From contig CABUXL010000009.1 in assembly GCA_902495525.1 (NCBI GenBank), forward strand, positions 1-63,039: a stretch of DNA of 63,039 bases. The letters are read 5' to 3'. How positions within the stretch are numbered: the stretch's first letter is position 1; each line of letters begins with the position of its first letter. Shown here piece by piece: positions 17,928 through 26,917 of this stretch. Source of the DNA: an uncultured Collinsella sp. (GTDB lineage: Bacteria > Actinomycetota > Coriobacteriia > Coriobacteriales > Coriobacteriaceae). The position numbers and the translations under genes were made by a program. The notes under the pieces are model-generated. The model ran no database searches and was not told where the DNA came from. It worked only from the letters and a program-made list of their open reading frames with translations.

Positions 17928-17961
17928 ACCATCACAAAGGCGCCTGGCCCCTTTGTGGCGG
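17928..17961. repeat. Dispersed hairpin, family B (copy 4)
   Basis: ACCATCACAAAGGCGCC with a GGCCCCTTTGTGGCGG partner. Its first bases also resemble the family A arm (ACCATCACAA), suggesting A and B are related. Confidence 0.75.
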
Positions 17962-17975
17962 AAATGACGTTTGCC

Positions 17976-18026
17976 CAGATAAAACCTGCCAAAATAAAAC
18001 TGTCCCTATTTGGCAGGTTTTAGGCC
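17976..18026 (-). terminator. Hairpin at the moaC-mobB 3' end (repeat family D, copy 1)
   Basis: AAAACCTGCCAAA (17981-17993) pairs with TTTGGCAGGTTTT (18009-18021), a perfect 13-bp stem overlapping the moaC-mobB stop codon. The loop carries AAATAGGGACAG on the minus strand. The same phrase recurs at 59210, so this is a repeated terminator-like element. Confidence 0.65.
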
Positions 18027-19324
18027 AGATGGTCTTGGATCAGATCGCAGATGGCTCGGGCGTCGTTGATGTTGATGGCTCGGGTCGCAAAGCCGGCGTC
18101 GAAGGCCTGGCGTGCCAGGGCCTCGTTGCAGGCAAGGGCCAGCGTGTGACCGTCGACCAGGTCGAGCGAGCTCTTGCCGCGCAGACGGTCGACACCGGAG
18201 CGTGCGACCACGATGTTGTCGAAGCCCTCGGTCTTGTAGCCCTCGATGATCACCACGTCGACATCGTTGTAGCGCGACAGCAGCTCGCGCGCGGGCATTT
18301 CGTCCTCCTCGCGCGTGTCGGCGTACTCCGCCCAGCGCGTGGCGCAGATGAGGCCCACATGCTTGGATCCGGCCTGGTGATGGCGCCAAGTGTCCTTAGC
18401 GGGCACGTCGATATCAAAGCCGTGGTGCCCATGATGCTTGAGCGAACCCACGCGCAGGCCGCGGCGGGTGAGCTCGGCGATAACCTTCTCGACGAGCGTG
18501 GTCTTACCCGAGTTCTGGTAGCCGATAAACGCGATCGCGGGGACGGCCGGAGTGGGAGCTGCGGGAGCGACGGCGACGGGTGCGCTTGCGGGCGCGGCAC
18601 CGTCAGCGGCCACGGCCTCAGTAGCAGCGGCCTGGCGCTCTGCGCGATCCCACACGCCCGAGCGGCCGCCCTCCTTGTGCAACAGGCGCACGTCGACAAT
18701 CTCCATGCCGCGATCGACGGCTTTGCACATGTCGTAGATCGTTAGGCACGCGGCACTCGCGCCGGTCAACGCCTCCATCTCGATACCCGTCTTGCCCGTC
18801 ACGCCGGCCGTAACCAGTACGTGAAAGCCAACCTGCCCGTCCGTGCGCGCCGGTGCCCAGCCCTCGGGCACGTCCTCGGCCGGCGTCCCCGCCGCAGCGA
18901 TGGGCGCAATGTCGCACTTGCTCTTGGTAATGAGCAACGGATGGCACATGGGGATGATGTCGCTCGTGCGTTTGATGGCCATGATGCCCGCCACGCGCGC
19001 GCAAGCGAGCACGTCGCCCTTTTTGGCGCGGTCCTGCAGCACCATGGCCTGCGTCTCGGGATGCATGAGGATGGTGCCCTCGGCGATGGCAATACGATGG
19101 GTCTCGGCCTTGTCGGACACGTCGACCATGCGAACCTCGCCCTTGGCGTCCACGTGCGTCAGCTCGTCGCGGCGAGCGTCACGGGCGGGCTCGACGACGG
19201 CGCGGGCAGACGGCTGCGCGGACGCGTCGGCGTTGCCAGCATTCGCCGCAGCCGTGACTTTGTGGGCAGACATCGCGGCCCTGCGAGCGGCCTTGGTGGC
19301 ATCGGCGTACCTGCTCTTGGCCAT
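18020..19324 (-). CDS. moaC-mobB: MoaC-MobB fusion for molybdenum cofactor synthesis
   Basis: 434 aa. After an Ala-rich leader (1-55), residues about 56-230 are MoaC (cyclic pyranopterin monophosphate synthase; MCHPL, MEALTGAS and the DMCKAVD signature are present). An Ala/Pro linker (231-262) joins MobB (263-434), the GTP-binding adaptor for guanine dinucleotide attachment, with P-loop GYQNSGKTT. The ATG at 19324 has GGAGG 8 nt upstream and lies 4 bases after the moaA stop, so it is coupled to moaA. The frame is open upstream to 19369 without support. The fusion joins an early and a late step of the pathway. Confidence 0.9.
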   Translation of the reverse strand: MAKSRYADATKAARRAAMSAHKVTAAANAGNADASAQPSARAVVEPARDARRDELTHVDAKGEVRMVDVSDKAETHRIAIAEGTILMHPETQAMVLQDRAKKGDVLACARVAGIMAIKRTSDIIPMCHPLLITKSKCDIAPIAAAGTPAEDVPEGWAPARTDGQVGFHVLVTAGVTGKTGIEMEALTGASAACLTIYDMCKAVDRGMEIVDVRLLHKEGGRSGVWDRAERQAAATEAVAADGAAPASAPVAVAPAAPTPAVPAIAFIGYQNSGKTTLVEKVIAELTRRGLRVGSLKHHGHHGFDIDVPAKDTWRHHQAGSKHVGLICATRWAEYADTREEDEMPARELLSRYNDVDVVIIEGYKTEGFDNIVVARSGVDRLRGKSSLDLVDGHTLALACNEALARQAFDAGFATRAININDARAICDLIQDHLA

Positions 19325-19328
19325 ATGA

Positions 19329-20384
19329 TCATCCTCCGATTTGGGACATAAATCGTTGCGTGCCCTCAATTATCGCGTGTTCCTGCGGTTTGTGGGCCAC
19401 GGCATCGCGCCAAATCGAAAGTACCTGCATATCATCACCACGGCGCAGCGCCTCACGCACCGAATACTCGGCATCGCTGAACAGGCACGGACGCACGTTG
19501 CCGTCTGCCGTCAGACGCAGACGGTTGCAGTTCGCGCAAAAATGATTGGACATGGCGCTAATAAAGCCGACCGTTCCCGCCGCGCCCGGAAAGTGCCAAT
19601 AGCGCGCAGGGCCCGCGCCGGCAGGAGCGTCGTTGATGCCGAGTGGCTCGAGCTCGCCCAGTCCCGCCGCGGTGACCCCGGCATTGATGCGCGCCCGCAG
19701 CTCGTCGCTCGGCACGGTATCGCTCGCGTCCCACAGCTCGGGATTGAGCGCGGGCGCATGCGGGTCCACAGCGCAATGCGAGCTCGTGCGCTCGTCGCCG
19801 ATGGGCATGTATTCGATAAAGCGCAGGTGGATGGAGCGGTCGAGCGTAAGCCGCGCGAGGGCAGCCACATCCTGGTTGAGCCGGCGCACCACAACGCAGT
19901 TGACCTTAACGGGCTCAAAGCCCCAAGCCAGCGCCGCGTCGATGCCGGCCATGGTCTGCTCGAGCCGACCCAGGCGCGTGATCTTTCCAAAGAGCGTAGG
20001 GTCGAGCGTGTCGAGCGAGATGTTGACGCGGTTAAGCCCGGCATCTTTGAGCTGCGGCGCCAGCTTGGGCAGCAGGGCGCCGTTGGTGGTGAGCGAGATG
20101 TCCTCGATCTGCGGAATCGCGCGGATGTCGCGAATAAGCGGAATAATACGGCGGCTGACCAGAGGCTCGCCACCCGTCAGGCGCACGCGGCGAATGCCCT
20201 CCCCCGCCACCAAGCGCACAAAGCGGGCGATTTCCTCGGCGCTGAGCAGCTCGTCGTGCACGCGGGGCGCCACGCCATCGGCCGGCATGCAATAGATGCA
20301 GCGGAAATTGCACTTGTCGGTAACGGCAATGCGCAGGTAGTTGATATCGCGGCCAAAGCCGTCATGTTGCACGTGCCCGTCCAC
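19329..20384 (-). CDS. moaA: GTP 3',8-cyclase
   Basis: 351 aa radical SAM enzyme that converts GTP to the precursor used by MoaC. The N-terminal cluster motif is CxxxCxxC (C25, C29, C32 in DKCNFRCIYC). The second cluster is near the C-terminus (FCANCNRLRLT and a later RPCL). GGEPL after the first motif binds SAM. Length is normal. Forms a two-gene unit with moaC-mobB; no other molybdenum cofactor genes are in the window. Confidence 0.95.
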   Translation of the reverse strand: MDGHVQHDGFGRDINYLRIAVTDKCNFRCIYCMPADGVAPRVHDELLSAEEIARFVRLVAGEGIRRVRLTGGEPLVSRRIIPLIRDIRAIPQIEDISLTTNGALLPKLAPQLKDAGLNRVNISLDTLDPTLFGKITRLGRLEQTMAGIDAALAWGFEPVKVNCVVVRRLNQDVAALARLTLDRSIHLRFIEYMPIGDERTSSHCAVDPHAPALNPELWDASDTVPSDELRARINAGVTAAGLGELEPLGINDAPAGAGPARYWHFPGAAGTVGFISAMSNHFCANCNRLRLTADGNVRPCLFSDAEYSVREALRRGDDMQVLSIWRDAVAHKPQEHAIIEGTQRFMSQIGG

Positions 20385-20516
20385 GCAGCCCTCCCCTCAC
20401 GCGGCGTTTTATTCTTCGGAAAACATAATACCCCACGGGAGAATCATGCCGACACCCGTACGACAGGACAGGCCGCTTCGAGCAAGACCGGCTTCCCAAG
20501 CCCATCCTCAGCACAG

Positions 20517-20579
20517 ACCATCACAACATTCGATGCTTTTCCCGATTTTGGCGAAAAACGTCGAATGTTGTGATGGTTT
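20517..20579. repeat. Dispersed inverted repeat, family A (copy 3)
   Basis: ACCATCACAACATTCGA (20517-20533) and its complement (20561-20579) flank a loop whose sequence is close to the reverse complement of the copy 1 loop, so this copy is flipped. It sits between moaA and the ABC transporter genes, in a 243-base gap with no gene. Confidence 0.85.
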
Positions 20580-20627
20580 GAGGCGAGGTGAGGGGCACGG
20601 AGAGATCAGGCATCGTGCTCGAACGGG

Positions 20628-22526
20628 TTAATCCAGCTCTTTTAAGCCATGCGCGAGCTGCCAGTATTCGCCGTGCTGAGCGAGCAGCTCCTCGTGGGTG
20701 CCGCGCTCGATGATGCGGCCGTGTTCGAGGACCATGATGGCGTCGGCGTCGCGGACGGTGGACAGACGGTGCGCGATCATAAAGGTGGTGCGTCCGCGCA
20801 TGATACGGTCCATACCGCGCTCGATGAGCTTTTCGGTGCGCGTGTCGATGGAGCTCGTGGCCTCGTCCAGGATGAGCACCGGCGGGTCGGCGACGGCCAC
20901 GCGCGCGATGGCGAGCAGCTGGCGCTGGCCCTGCGACAGGTTGGCGCCGTCGGCCGTGACCGGCGTGTCGTACCCTCTAGGCAGGCGGCGGATAAACGAG
21001 TCGGCGCAGGCTGCCTCGGCAGCGGCGCGCACCTCTTCGTCAGTCGCGTCGAGCTTGCCGAAGCGGATGTTCTGCGCAATGGTGCCGCTAAACAGATGCG
21101 TGTCTTGCAGCACAATGCCGAGCGACCCGCGCAGGCTGGACTTGGCAATGTGCTTGACGTCGATGCCGTCGTACGTGATCTCGCCGTCATCGACCTCGTA
21201 GAAGCGGTTGATGAGGTTGGTGATGGTCGTCTTACCGGCGCCTGTGGAGCCCACAAAGGCGATCTTTTGGCCCGGCTTGGCAAACAGGTTGAGGTCCGTG
21301 AGCACGCGGGTGCCCGGCACGTAGGAAAAGTCCACGGCATGGAAGCGCACGTCGCCGGCAAGCGGGACCAAGCCGCACGTGAGCTCGGTACCGTCGGCAG
21401 CCACCGCGCGGCCCGACTCATCAACGGCAGCCACATCATGCAGGTGCCCGTACGCGCCCACGCCCTGGCCCTCGGGAATCTTCCACGCCCACGCGGCATC
21501 GCCCGTCTGCACCAGTTCCACGCGACCCTCGTCCACCTCGGGCTCAAGGTCCATCGCGGCAAACAAGCGCTCGGCGCCGGCCAACGCATTGAGCAAGAAG
21601 TTGCCCAGCTGCGTAAACTGGTTGATGGGCATGGCCGCCTGGCGTACAAAGACCAGGTAACTTGCAAGCGCGCCCACGTCGGCGAGCCCCTTGATGCAGA
21701 GCATGCCGCCCGCCACGGCGACGATAGCATAGTTGACGTAGCCAATCACGACGGTCATGGGCACCATGGAGTTGGCATAGCTCACGGCGGCAGCGCCGGT
21801 GCGGCGAAGCTCGTCGTTGCGGCAGGTGAAGCCGGCGACATTCGCTGCCTCGTGATTAAAGACCTTGATGACCTTTTGACCCGAGACCATCTCTTCGCTA
21901 TATCCGTCCAAGTCGCCAAGCGATGCCTGCTGGGCGGCAAAGAAGCGCTTAGAGCGCGCGCCCGAGTAGCGCGCGTACAGCACAATGGCCACATCGCACA
22001 CGAGCGTGATAGTCGTGAGCTGCCAGTTAAGGATGATGAGCATGGCCGTGGTGCCCACAACCTGAATGGCGGCCTGAATCACGTTGGCAAAGCTGTTGTT
22101 GAGCGCCTCGGAGACGGTGTCGACGTCGTTGGTGAAAAAGCTCATGATGTCGCCCGAGCGCGTGCTGTCAAAATAACTGAGCGGCAGCGTCTGGATGTGC
22201 GCGAACAGGTCGCGGCGAATATCGGACACCACGCGCTGGGCCGCGCGCACCATGATCTGTGAGTAGCCCAGGGCCGAGAGCACGCCCGCGGCGTAGATGG
22301 CAGCGGTAAAGATAACCTGCCTAGCGAGCAGTTCCTCGCCGCCCGTTGCCAAACCGTTGACGATGGGGCGCACCATGTAGGTGCCGGCAAGGCTTGCGAT
22401 GGCGGCAACGGAAGCGAGCACGCCCACCGCGAGCAACGAGAACTTGGCATGCCCCATGTAGGAGAGCAAGCGGCGCACAGTGCGCTTGAGGTCGGCCGGG
22501 CGCGCTTGGGCTGCGGTCTTAGGCAT
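20628..22526 (-). CDS. ABC exporter half-transporter (catalytic-site partner)
   Basis: 632 aa. Six membrane helices in the first 330 residues, then an ATPase with Walker A GSTGAGKTT, signature LSQGQ and Walker B LILDEATSS with the catalytic Glu intact. An insert of about 40-50 residues lies between the two domains (AYGHLHDVAAVDESG...). The ATG at 22526 overlaps the end of the preceding ABC gene by 8 bases and has a GGGGGT ribosome-binding site; the longer frame is overlap. With its neighbour it forms a heterodimeric exporter of the multidrug or peptide type. Substrate unknown. Confidence 0.9.
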   Translation of the reverse strand: MPKTAAQARPADLKRTVRRLLSYMGHAKFSLLAVGVLASVAAIASLAGTYMVRPIVNGLATGGEELLARQVIFTAAIYAAGVLSALGYSQIMVRAAQRVVSDIRRDLFAHIQTLPLSYFDSTRSGDIMSFFTNDVDTVSEALNNSFANVIQAAIQVVGTTAMLIILNWQLTTITLVCDVAIVLYARYSGARSKRFFAAQQASLGDLDGYSEEMVSGQKVIKVFNHEAANVAGFTCRNDELRRTGAAAVSYANSMVPMTVVIGYVNYAIVAVAGGMLCIKGLADVGALASYLVFVRQAAMPINQFTQLGNFLLNALAGAERLFAAMDLEPEVDEGRVELVQTGDAAWAWKIPEGQGVGAYGHLHDVAAVDESGRAVAADGTELTCGLVPLAGDVRFHAVDFSYVPGTRVLTDLNLFAKPGQKIAFVGSTGAGKTTITNLINRFYEVDDGEITYDGIDVKHIAKSSLRGSLGIVLQDTHLFSGTIAQNIRFGKLDATDEEVRAAAEAACADSFIRRLPRGYDTPVTADGANLSQGQRQLLAIARVAVADPPVLILDEATSSIDTRTEKLIERGMDRIMRGRTTFMIAHRLSTVRDADAIMVLEHGRIIERGTHEELLAQHGEYWQLAHGLKELD

Positions 22527-24348
22527 GGCGCTCACCCCCTTCCAAGGTCGATCCGCTGGGGACGGAGGAAAACGGATCATTCGCGCAGCCATCGTCGCTG
22601 CCGTCACCGGCGTCCGCGTTCCCCGCAAACTCCATCTGCGAGGCGTAAATCTCCTGGTAGATGCTATCGCCCGCCAGCAGCTCCTCGTGCGTGCCCACAC
22701 CGTGGACACGGCCGTCGTCCAGCACAATAATGCGGTCGGCATCCATGACGCTCGCAATGCGCTGTGCAATGACAATCACCGTCGTGTTGGGAATCTGAGC
22801 GATATGCTCGCGGATCTTGGCGTCGGTCGCCATATCGACCGCGCTGGTTGAGTCATCAAAAATGAGCACGCGCGGATGCTTGAGCAGCGTGCGCGCAATG
22901 CACAGGCGTTGCTTCTGGCCGCCCGAAACACCGGCGCCGCCTTGGCCCAACTCGCCGTCCAGCCCGCCGGTGCGATCCAGGAACTCGTCCACGCATGCCG
23001 CCCGGCAGGCCGCGAGGAGCTCATCGTCCGACGCCTGCGGATTGCCCCACTGCAGGTTCTCGCGCACGGTACCCGTAAACAGCACGTTCTTTTGCAGCAC
23101 GATACCCACGGCGTCGCGCAAGGTAGCCAAGTCGTAGTCGCGCACGTCGTGTCCGCCCACAAGCACGGTGCCCTCGGTGGCGTCGTACAAGCGCGCAATC
23201 AGCTGCACAAGCGAACTCTTGCCCGAGCCCGTGCCGCCGAGCACGCCCACCGTGGAGCCTGCTTCAATGCAAAGGTCAATATGCTCGAGCACATCCTCGG
23301 CTGCATCCGCGCGGTATTTAAAGGAAACGTCGCGAAACTCGATGCTTCCGTCGGCCACCTCGTGCACGGCAGCGGCAGCGTCGGGCGCCTGGATAAGCGA
23401 ACGCTCGTCGAGCACCCGCGAGATGCGTTCCACGCTGGCAAGTGCGCGTGTGAGCAGCAAAAACACGTTGGAAATCATCATGAGCGAGTTCATGATCAGC
23501 AGCACGTAGCTCATAAAGCCCGTGAGCGAGCCCACGCCGAGCTCGCCGGCAAGGATCATGCGACCGCCGATCCACAGAATGGAAAGCGCCGCCACGTACA
23601 TCGACAGCTGAAACACCGGCAGGTTGAGCACGGCGTTGCCGAAGGTCTTCGTCGCCGTATGTGCGAGCTCGGTATTGACGGCGTCGAACTTGGCCTCCTC
23701 GTGCTCGGCACGCACGTACGCCTTGACGGCGCGCACGGCGGTGAGGTCCTCCTGCACCACACCGTTGAGATGGTCCATCGAGGTCTGCAGCTGGCGGTAG
23801 AGCGGACTGACGCGATAGGTGATAACGCCCAGTACGATCGCCAACACCGGCAGGATGATCGCGAATACCGTAGCAAGCGGACGCGACAGCACCAGCGCAT
23901 AGACCAAGCCGACGATGAGCGTCACGGGGCCGCGCACCATGGGGCGAAAGCCGTTGCCGATGGCGTTTTGGATGACGGTGATATCGGTGGTCAAGCGCGT
24001 GACGAGCGAGCTGGCGTCGTAGTTGTCCAGATTGCCAAAAGCGAGCGTCTGGATCTTGCGATACTCGGCCTCGCGCAGGTTAGCGCCCAGCCCCGAGGCA
24101 ACGCGGGCGGACGTGCGTGCATAACCCAAGCCAAGTACCAGCGAACATGCGGCGCATACCAGCATATACGTGCCCTGCAACAGCATGTAGTTGATGTCGC
24201 CCGCGGGCACGCCCACATCGATGATATTTGCCATGATGACCGGGATAAACAGCTCGAGCGCCGTCTCGGCAGTCACAAAGAACACGCCGAGCATGGCGTC
24301 GCGGCGGTATGCCCCCAGATAGGAAAACAAAATCTTGAGATTGCGCAC
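22519..24348 (-). CDS. ABC exporter half-transporter (degenerate-site partner)
   Basis: 609 aa with a six-helix transmembrane domain and an ATPase: Walker A GGTGSGKSS, signature VSGGQ, Walker B LIFDDSTSAVD. The residue after the Walker B Asp is Asp, not the catalytic Glu, as in the non-hydrolysing subunit of heterodimeric exporters. GTG start at 24348 with GGGGGA upstream. The last 20 codons or so (NDPFSSVPSGSTLEG) are encoded by a copy of dispersed repeat E. Operon with the downstream half-transporter. Confidence 0.9.
   Translation of the reverse strand: MRNLKILFSYLGAYRRDAMLGVFFVTAETALELFIPVIMANIIDVGVPAGDINYMLLQGTYMLVCAACSLVLGLGYARTSARVASGLGANLREAEYRKIQTLAFGNLDNYDASSLVTRLTTDITVIQNAIGNGFRPMVRGPVTLIVGLVYALVLSRPLATVFAIILPVLAIVLGVITYRVSPLYRQLQTSMDHLNGVVQEDLTAVRAVKAYVRAEHEEAKFDAVNTELAHTATKTFGNAVLNLPVFQLSMYVAALSILWIGGRMILAGELGVGSLTGFMSYVLLIMNSLMMISNVFLLLTRALASVERISRVLDERSLIQAPDAAAAVHEVADGSIEFRDVSFKYRADAAEDVLEHIDLCIEAGSTVGVLGGTGSGKSSLVQLIARLYDATEGTVLVGGHDVRDYDLATLRDAVGIVLQKNVLFTGTVRENLQWGNPQASDDELLAACRAACVDEFLDRTGGLDGELGQGGAGVSGGQKQRLCIARTLLKHPRVLIFDDSTSAVDMATDAKIREHIAQIPNTTVIVIAQRIASVMDADRIIVLDDGRVHGVGTHEELLAGDSIYQEIYASQMEFAGNADAGDGSDDGCANDPFSSVPSGSTLEGGERHA
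22550..22581. repeat. Dispersed repeat, family E (copy 1), inside a coding region
   Basis: GATCCG, GGGGACGGAGG and CGGATCATT blocks over 32 bases match 29292-29323 in reverse orientation with two differences. Here it lies within the 3' end of the ABC gene and is translated. Confidence 0.7.
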
Positions 24349-24537
24349 GCAGGTTCATCCCCCATCAAACGTTGTTCGCAAACCCACGTATTATGGCGCG
24401 CCGTGCGGCGGTGTCAAGTGTTCCGAAATCGATTTCTGCAAGGCTAGTGCAGGCGCTAAGCTCGCAAGGTGCATCTCTGTATTCAATTGGAAATGAACGC
24501 GAGCGCGACTTTTTTCGCCCCGCTGCCAACATAAACC

Positions 24538-24568
24538 TTGACTCTACAATCGTTGTATGGTTTTCACT
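24538..24568 (+). promoter_or_regulatory. MerR-type promoter/operator of the MATE gene
   Basis: TTGACT (-35) and TTCACT (-10-like) are separated by 19 bp, the overlong spacer typical of MerR-regulated promoters. The spacer holds a palindrome centred on TACAA-TCG-TTGTA. A MerR-family gene lies downstream in the same operon, so direct control is likely. Confidence 0.6.
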
Positions 24569-24608
24569 ACACTGGTAGCAAAACGAACCCAGCCAGAAAG
24601 CCCCGCCC

Positions 24609-25955
24609 ATGGAACACGACCTCACACGCGGCAATGTCCTCAAGACCATCGCGGTCTTTGCCCTGCCCTATATGCTCTCATACTTTTTGCAGATGCTCTA
24701 CGGCATGGCCGACCTGTACATGATGGGGCAGTTTAGCGGCGCCGCCGGCATCACCGCCGTGGGCAATGGCGCGCAGACGCTCTATATCATTACCGTAACG
24801 CTCGTGGGCCTGGCCATGGGAACGACGGTTATCGTCGGCCACGCCGTGGGCTCGCGCCGGTTTGACCGCGCCGAGACCGCCATCGGCAATACCATCACGC
24901 TGTTTATGGGTGTCTCGGTGGTACTGGCCGCTGCCTTGCTCGCACTGTGCCCGCAGATCGTGGCGCTCATTGGCACGCCGGCCGAGGCGGTCGAAGGCAC
25001 TACCGCCTACCTGCGCATTTGCTTTATCGGCATTCCCTTTATCGCCGCGTACAACATTCTTTCGGCCATCTTTCGCGGGCTGGGCGATTCGCGCTCGCCT
25101 ATGTACGTGATTGGCGTGGCGTGCATCATTAATATCGCGCTCGACTTTCTGTTTATCGGCCACATGGGGCTCGGCCCCGTGGGCGCGGCGCTCGGCACGG
25201 TAACCGCCCAGACGGCAAGCGTTGCCCTCGCGCTCGTGTGGCTCAAGAGCCGTCGCACGAACATCCACGTTAAGCGCAGCGACCTGCGCCCCCAGCCCGA
25301 GGTACTCGGCAGCATTCTTAAGATCGGCGTGCCCGTGGCCGTACAGGACGGCTGCATCCAGGTGGCGTTTATGTTTATCACCGTCATCGCCAACCACCGC
25401 GGCCTGGTCGACGCCGCCGCCGTGGGCCTGGTCGAGAAGATGATCAGCTTTTTATTCATTGTCCCGAGCTCCATGGGCGCCACCGTCAGCGCACTCACGG
25501 CGCAAAACGCCGGCGCGGGTAAGGGCGACCGCGCACGTCAGGTGCTCAAGGACGCCATGACCATCTCGGTCGTGTACGGTTGCCTGATCACAATGCTGAT
25601 GTGGCTGGTGGCACCGGCGTTTATCGGCTTTTTTGCCAAGGACCCCGCGGTGGTCGCCGCCGGTGCTGGCTATATGCACAGTTATATTTTCGACGCGATT
25701 TTTGCCGGCATCCACATTTGCTTTAGCGGCTTTTTCGCTGCGTATGGCAAGAGTTACATCGGCTTTGCGCACAACGTACTGGCCGTGGTGCTCATTCGCG
25801 TACCCGGCGCATGGCTGCTGTCGAACGCCTATTCCGACACGCTGTTCCCCATGGGTATCGCCTCGCCGTGCGGGTCGATTCTGTCGGCGGTCATCTGCGT
25901 GATTGCATTTACCGTGCTCAACCGCCGCGGAACTTTTGACAAGCTGGTGGCGTAG
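24609..25955 (+). CDS. MATE family efflux transporter
   Basis: 448 aa, about 12 membrane helices, with the MATE opening pattern (PYMLSYFLQMLYGMADLYMMGQFSG) and internal two-fold repeat. Such proteins use Na+ or H+ gradients to expel drugs or metabolites. The start ATG is 40 bases after the MerR-type promoter and 54 bases lie between its stop and the MerR gene, so the two form an operon. Substrate not predictable. Confidence 0.9.
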   Translation: MEHDLTRGNVLKTIAVFALPYMLSYFLQMLYGMADLYMMGQFSGAAGITAVGNGAQTLYIITVTLVGLAMGTTVIVGHAVGSRRFDRAETAIGNTITLFMGVSVVLAAALLALCPQIVALIGTPAEAVEGTTAYLRICFIGIPFIAAYNILSAIFRGLGDSRSPMYVIGVACIINIALDFLFIGHMGLGPVGAALGTVTAQTASVALALVWLKSRRTNIHVKRSDLRPQPEVLGSILKIGVPVAVQDGCIQVAFMFITVIANHRGLVDAAAVGLVEKMISFLFIVPSSMGATVSALTAQNAGAGKGDRARQVLKDAMTISVVYGCLITMLMWLVAPAFIGFFAKDPAVVAAGAGYMHSYIFDAIFAGIHICFSGFFAAYGKSYIGFAHNVLAVVLIRVPGAWLLSNAYSDTLFPMGIASPCGSILSAVICVIAFTVLNRRGTFDKLVA

Positions 25956-26010
25956 CGAGGCGACGCATGCCTAGCACCTCTCCCCTGTTTTTACCGAAAG
26001 GAGCGGTCCT

Positions 26011-26859
26011 GTGACCGACATGCCAAGCGAACACACCGAGGGCCTGCTCCGCATTGGCGAGGTGGCGCGCCTGTTTAACCTGAGTGTGGGTACGCTGCGT
26101 CATTACGAGCAGATGGGCCTGCTGGAGCCGGCGCGCATCGATCCGGCGAGTGGGTACCGCTACTACGGATCGCGGCAGCTCTCCACGCTCAACACCATCA
26201 GCCACCTGCGTGTTCTCGACTTGCCATTAGCGCAAATCCGTGAGTTTGTGACCACGCGCGATGTGGACCTCATGCAGCGGCAGCTGGTCCAGCAGCAAGA
26301 ACTGATCGAGCGCAAGCGCCGCGAGCTGGAGCGCGTGTCGCGCAAGATCGACAACCGACTTGCCCTGTTACACGATGCCTTGGACGCCCAGCTCGACACC
26401 ATCTGCGAAATCGACGCGCCCGAGCTTCGCTGCGCTGTGCTGCACGAACGCGTCAACCCCACCGACGCCTATGCGCTGGAGTGGCAGATTCGTCAACTGC
26501 AGAAGGGCCAGCACGAGACCTTTGTCTTTTTGGGCAACCTGGGCGTCGGGATCAGCGCCGAACGCCTTGCCACCGGTGATTTTGATGGCTACGACGAGGT
26601 CTTTCTGCTGCTCGATGACACCGATGATTACTTGGGCGACGTTGAGACGCGACCTGCCGCGCGCTGCCTGACCATAAGCTTCCGCGGCACGCACGGGCAA
26701 GCAGCCCCACGCTACGAGCAGCTGCTCGGCTATATGCGCGAACACAACCTGACGCCCGCCGGCCCCTCGCGCGAGATCGCCCTGATCGATGACATCATCA
26801 GCGATGATCCGGCAACCTACGTGACGCAGATCACGGTGCCCGTTGCCCCAGCAAAGTAA
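26011..26859 (+). CDS. MerR family multidrug-type transcriptional regulator
   Basis: 282 aa. The N-terminal winged helix (RIGEVARLFNLSVGTLRHYEQMGLLEP, then SGYRYY) is a clear MerR domain. A coiled-coil dimer helix (about 85-125) and a C-terminal GyrI-like effector-binding domain (about 140-275) give a BmrR-like organisation. GTG start with AAGGAG 7 nt upstream. It most likely senses a compound and activates the MATE exporter through the 19-bp-spacer promoter at 24538. Confidence 0.88.
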   Translation: MTDMPSEHTEGLLRIGEVARLFNLSVGTLRHYEQMGLLEPARIDPASGYRYYGSRQLSTLNTISHLRVLDLPLAQIREFVTTRDVDLMQRQLVQQQELIERKRRELERVSRKIDNRLALLHDALDAQLDTICEIDAPELRCAVLHERVNPTDAYALEWQIRQLQKGQHETFVFLGNLGVGISAERLATGDFDGYDEVFLLLDDTDDYLGDVETRPAARCLTISFRGTHGQAAPRYEQLLGYMREHNLTPAGPSREIALIDDIISDDPATYVTQITVPVAPAK

Positions 26860-26917
26860 GAACCTCCTGGAAGGCATCATGCTTTTCGGGCGGTTCTTCA
26901 ATTAGGCTATCAATGCG

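Noticed and set aside
20649..22262. Plus-strand open frame (537 codons) opposite the ABC gene
   Set aside because: Shadow frame; translation is Arg/His/Val-rich without domains, while the minus strand encodes complete ABC motifs.
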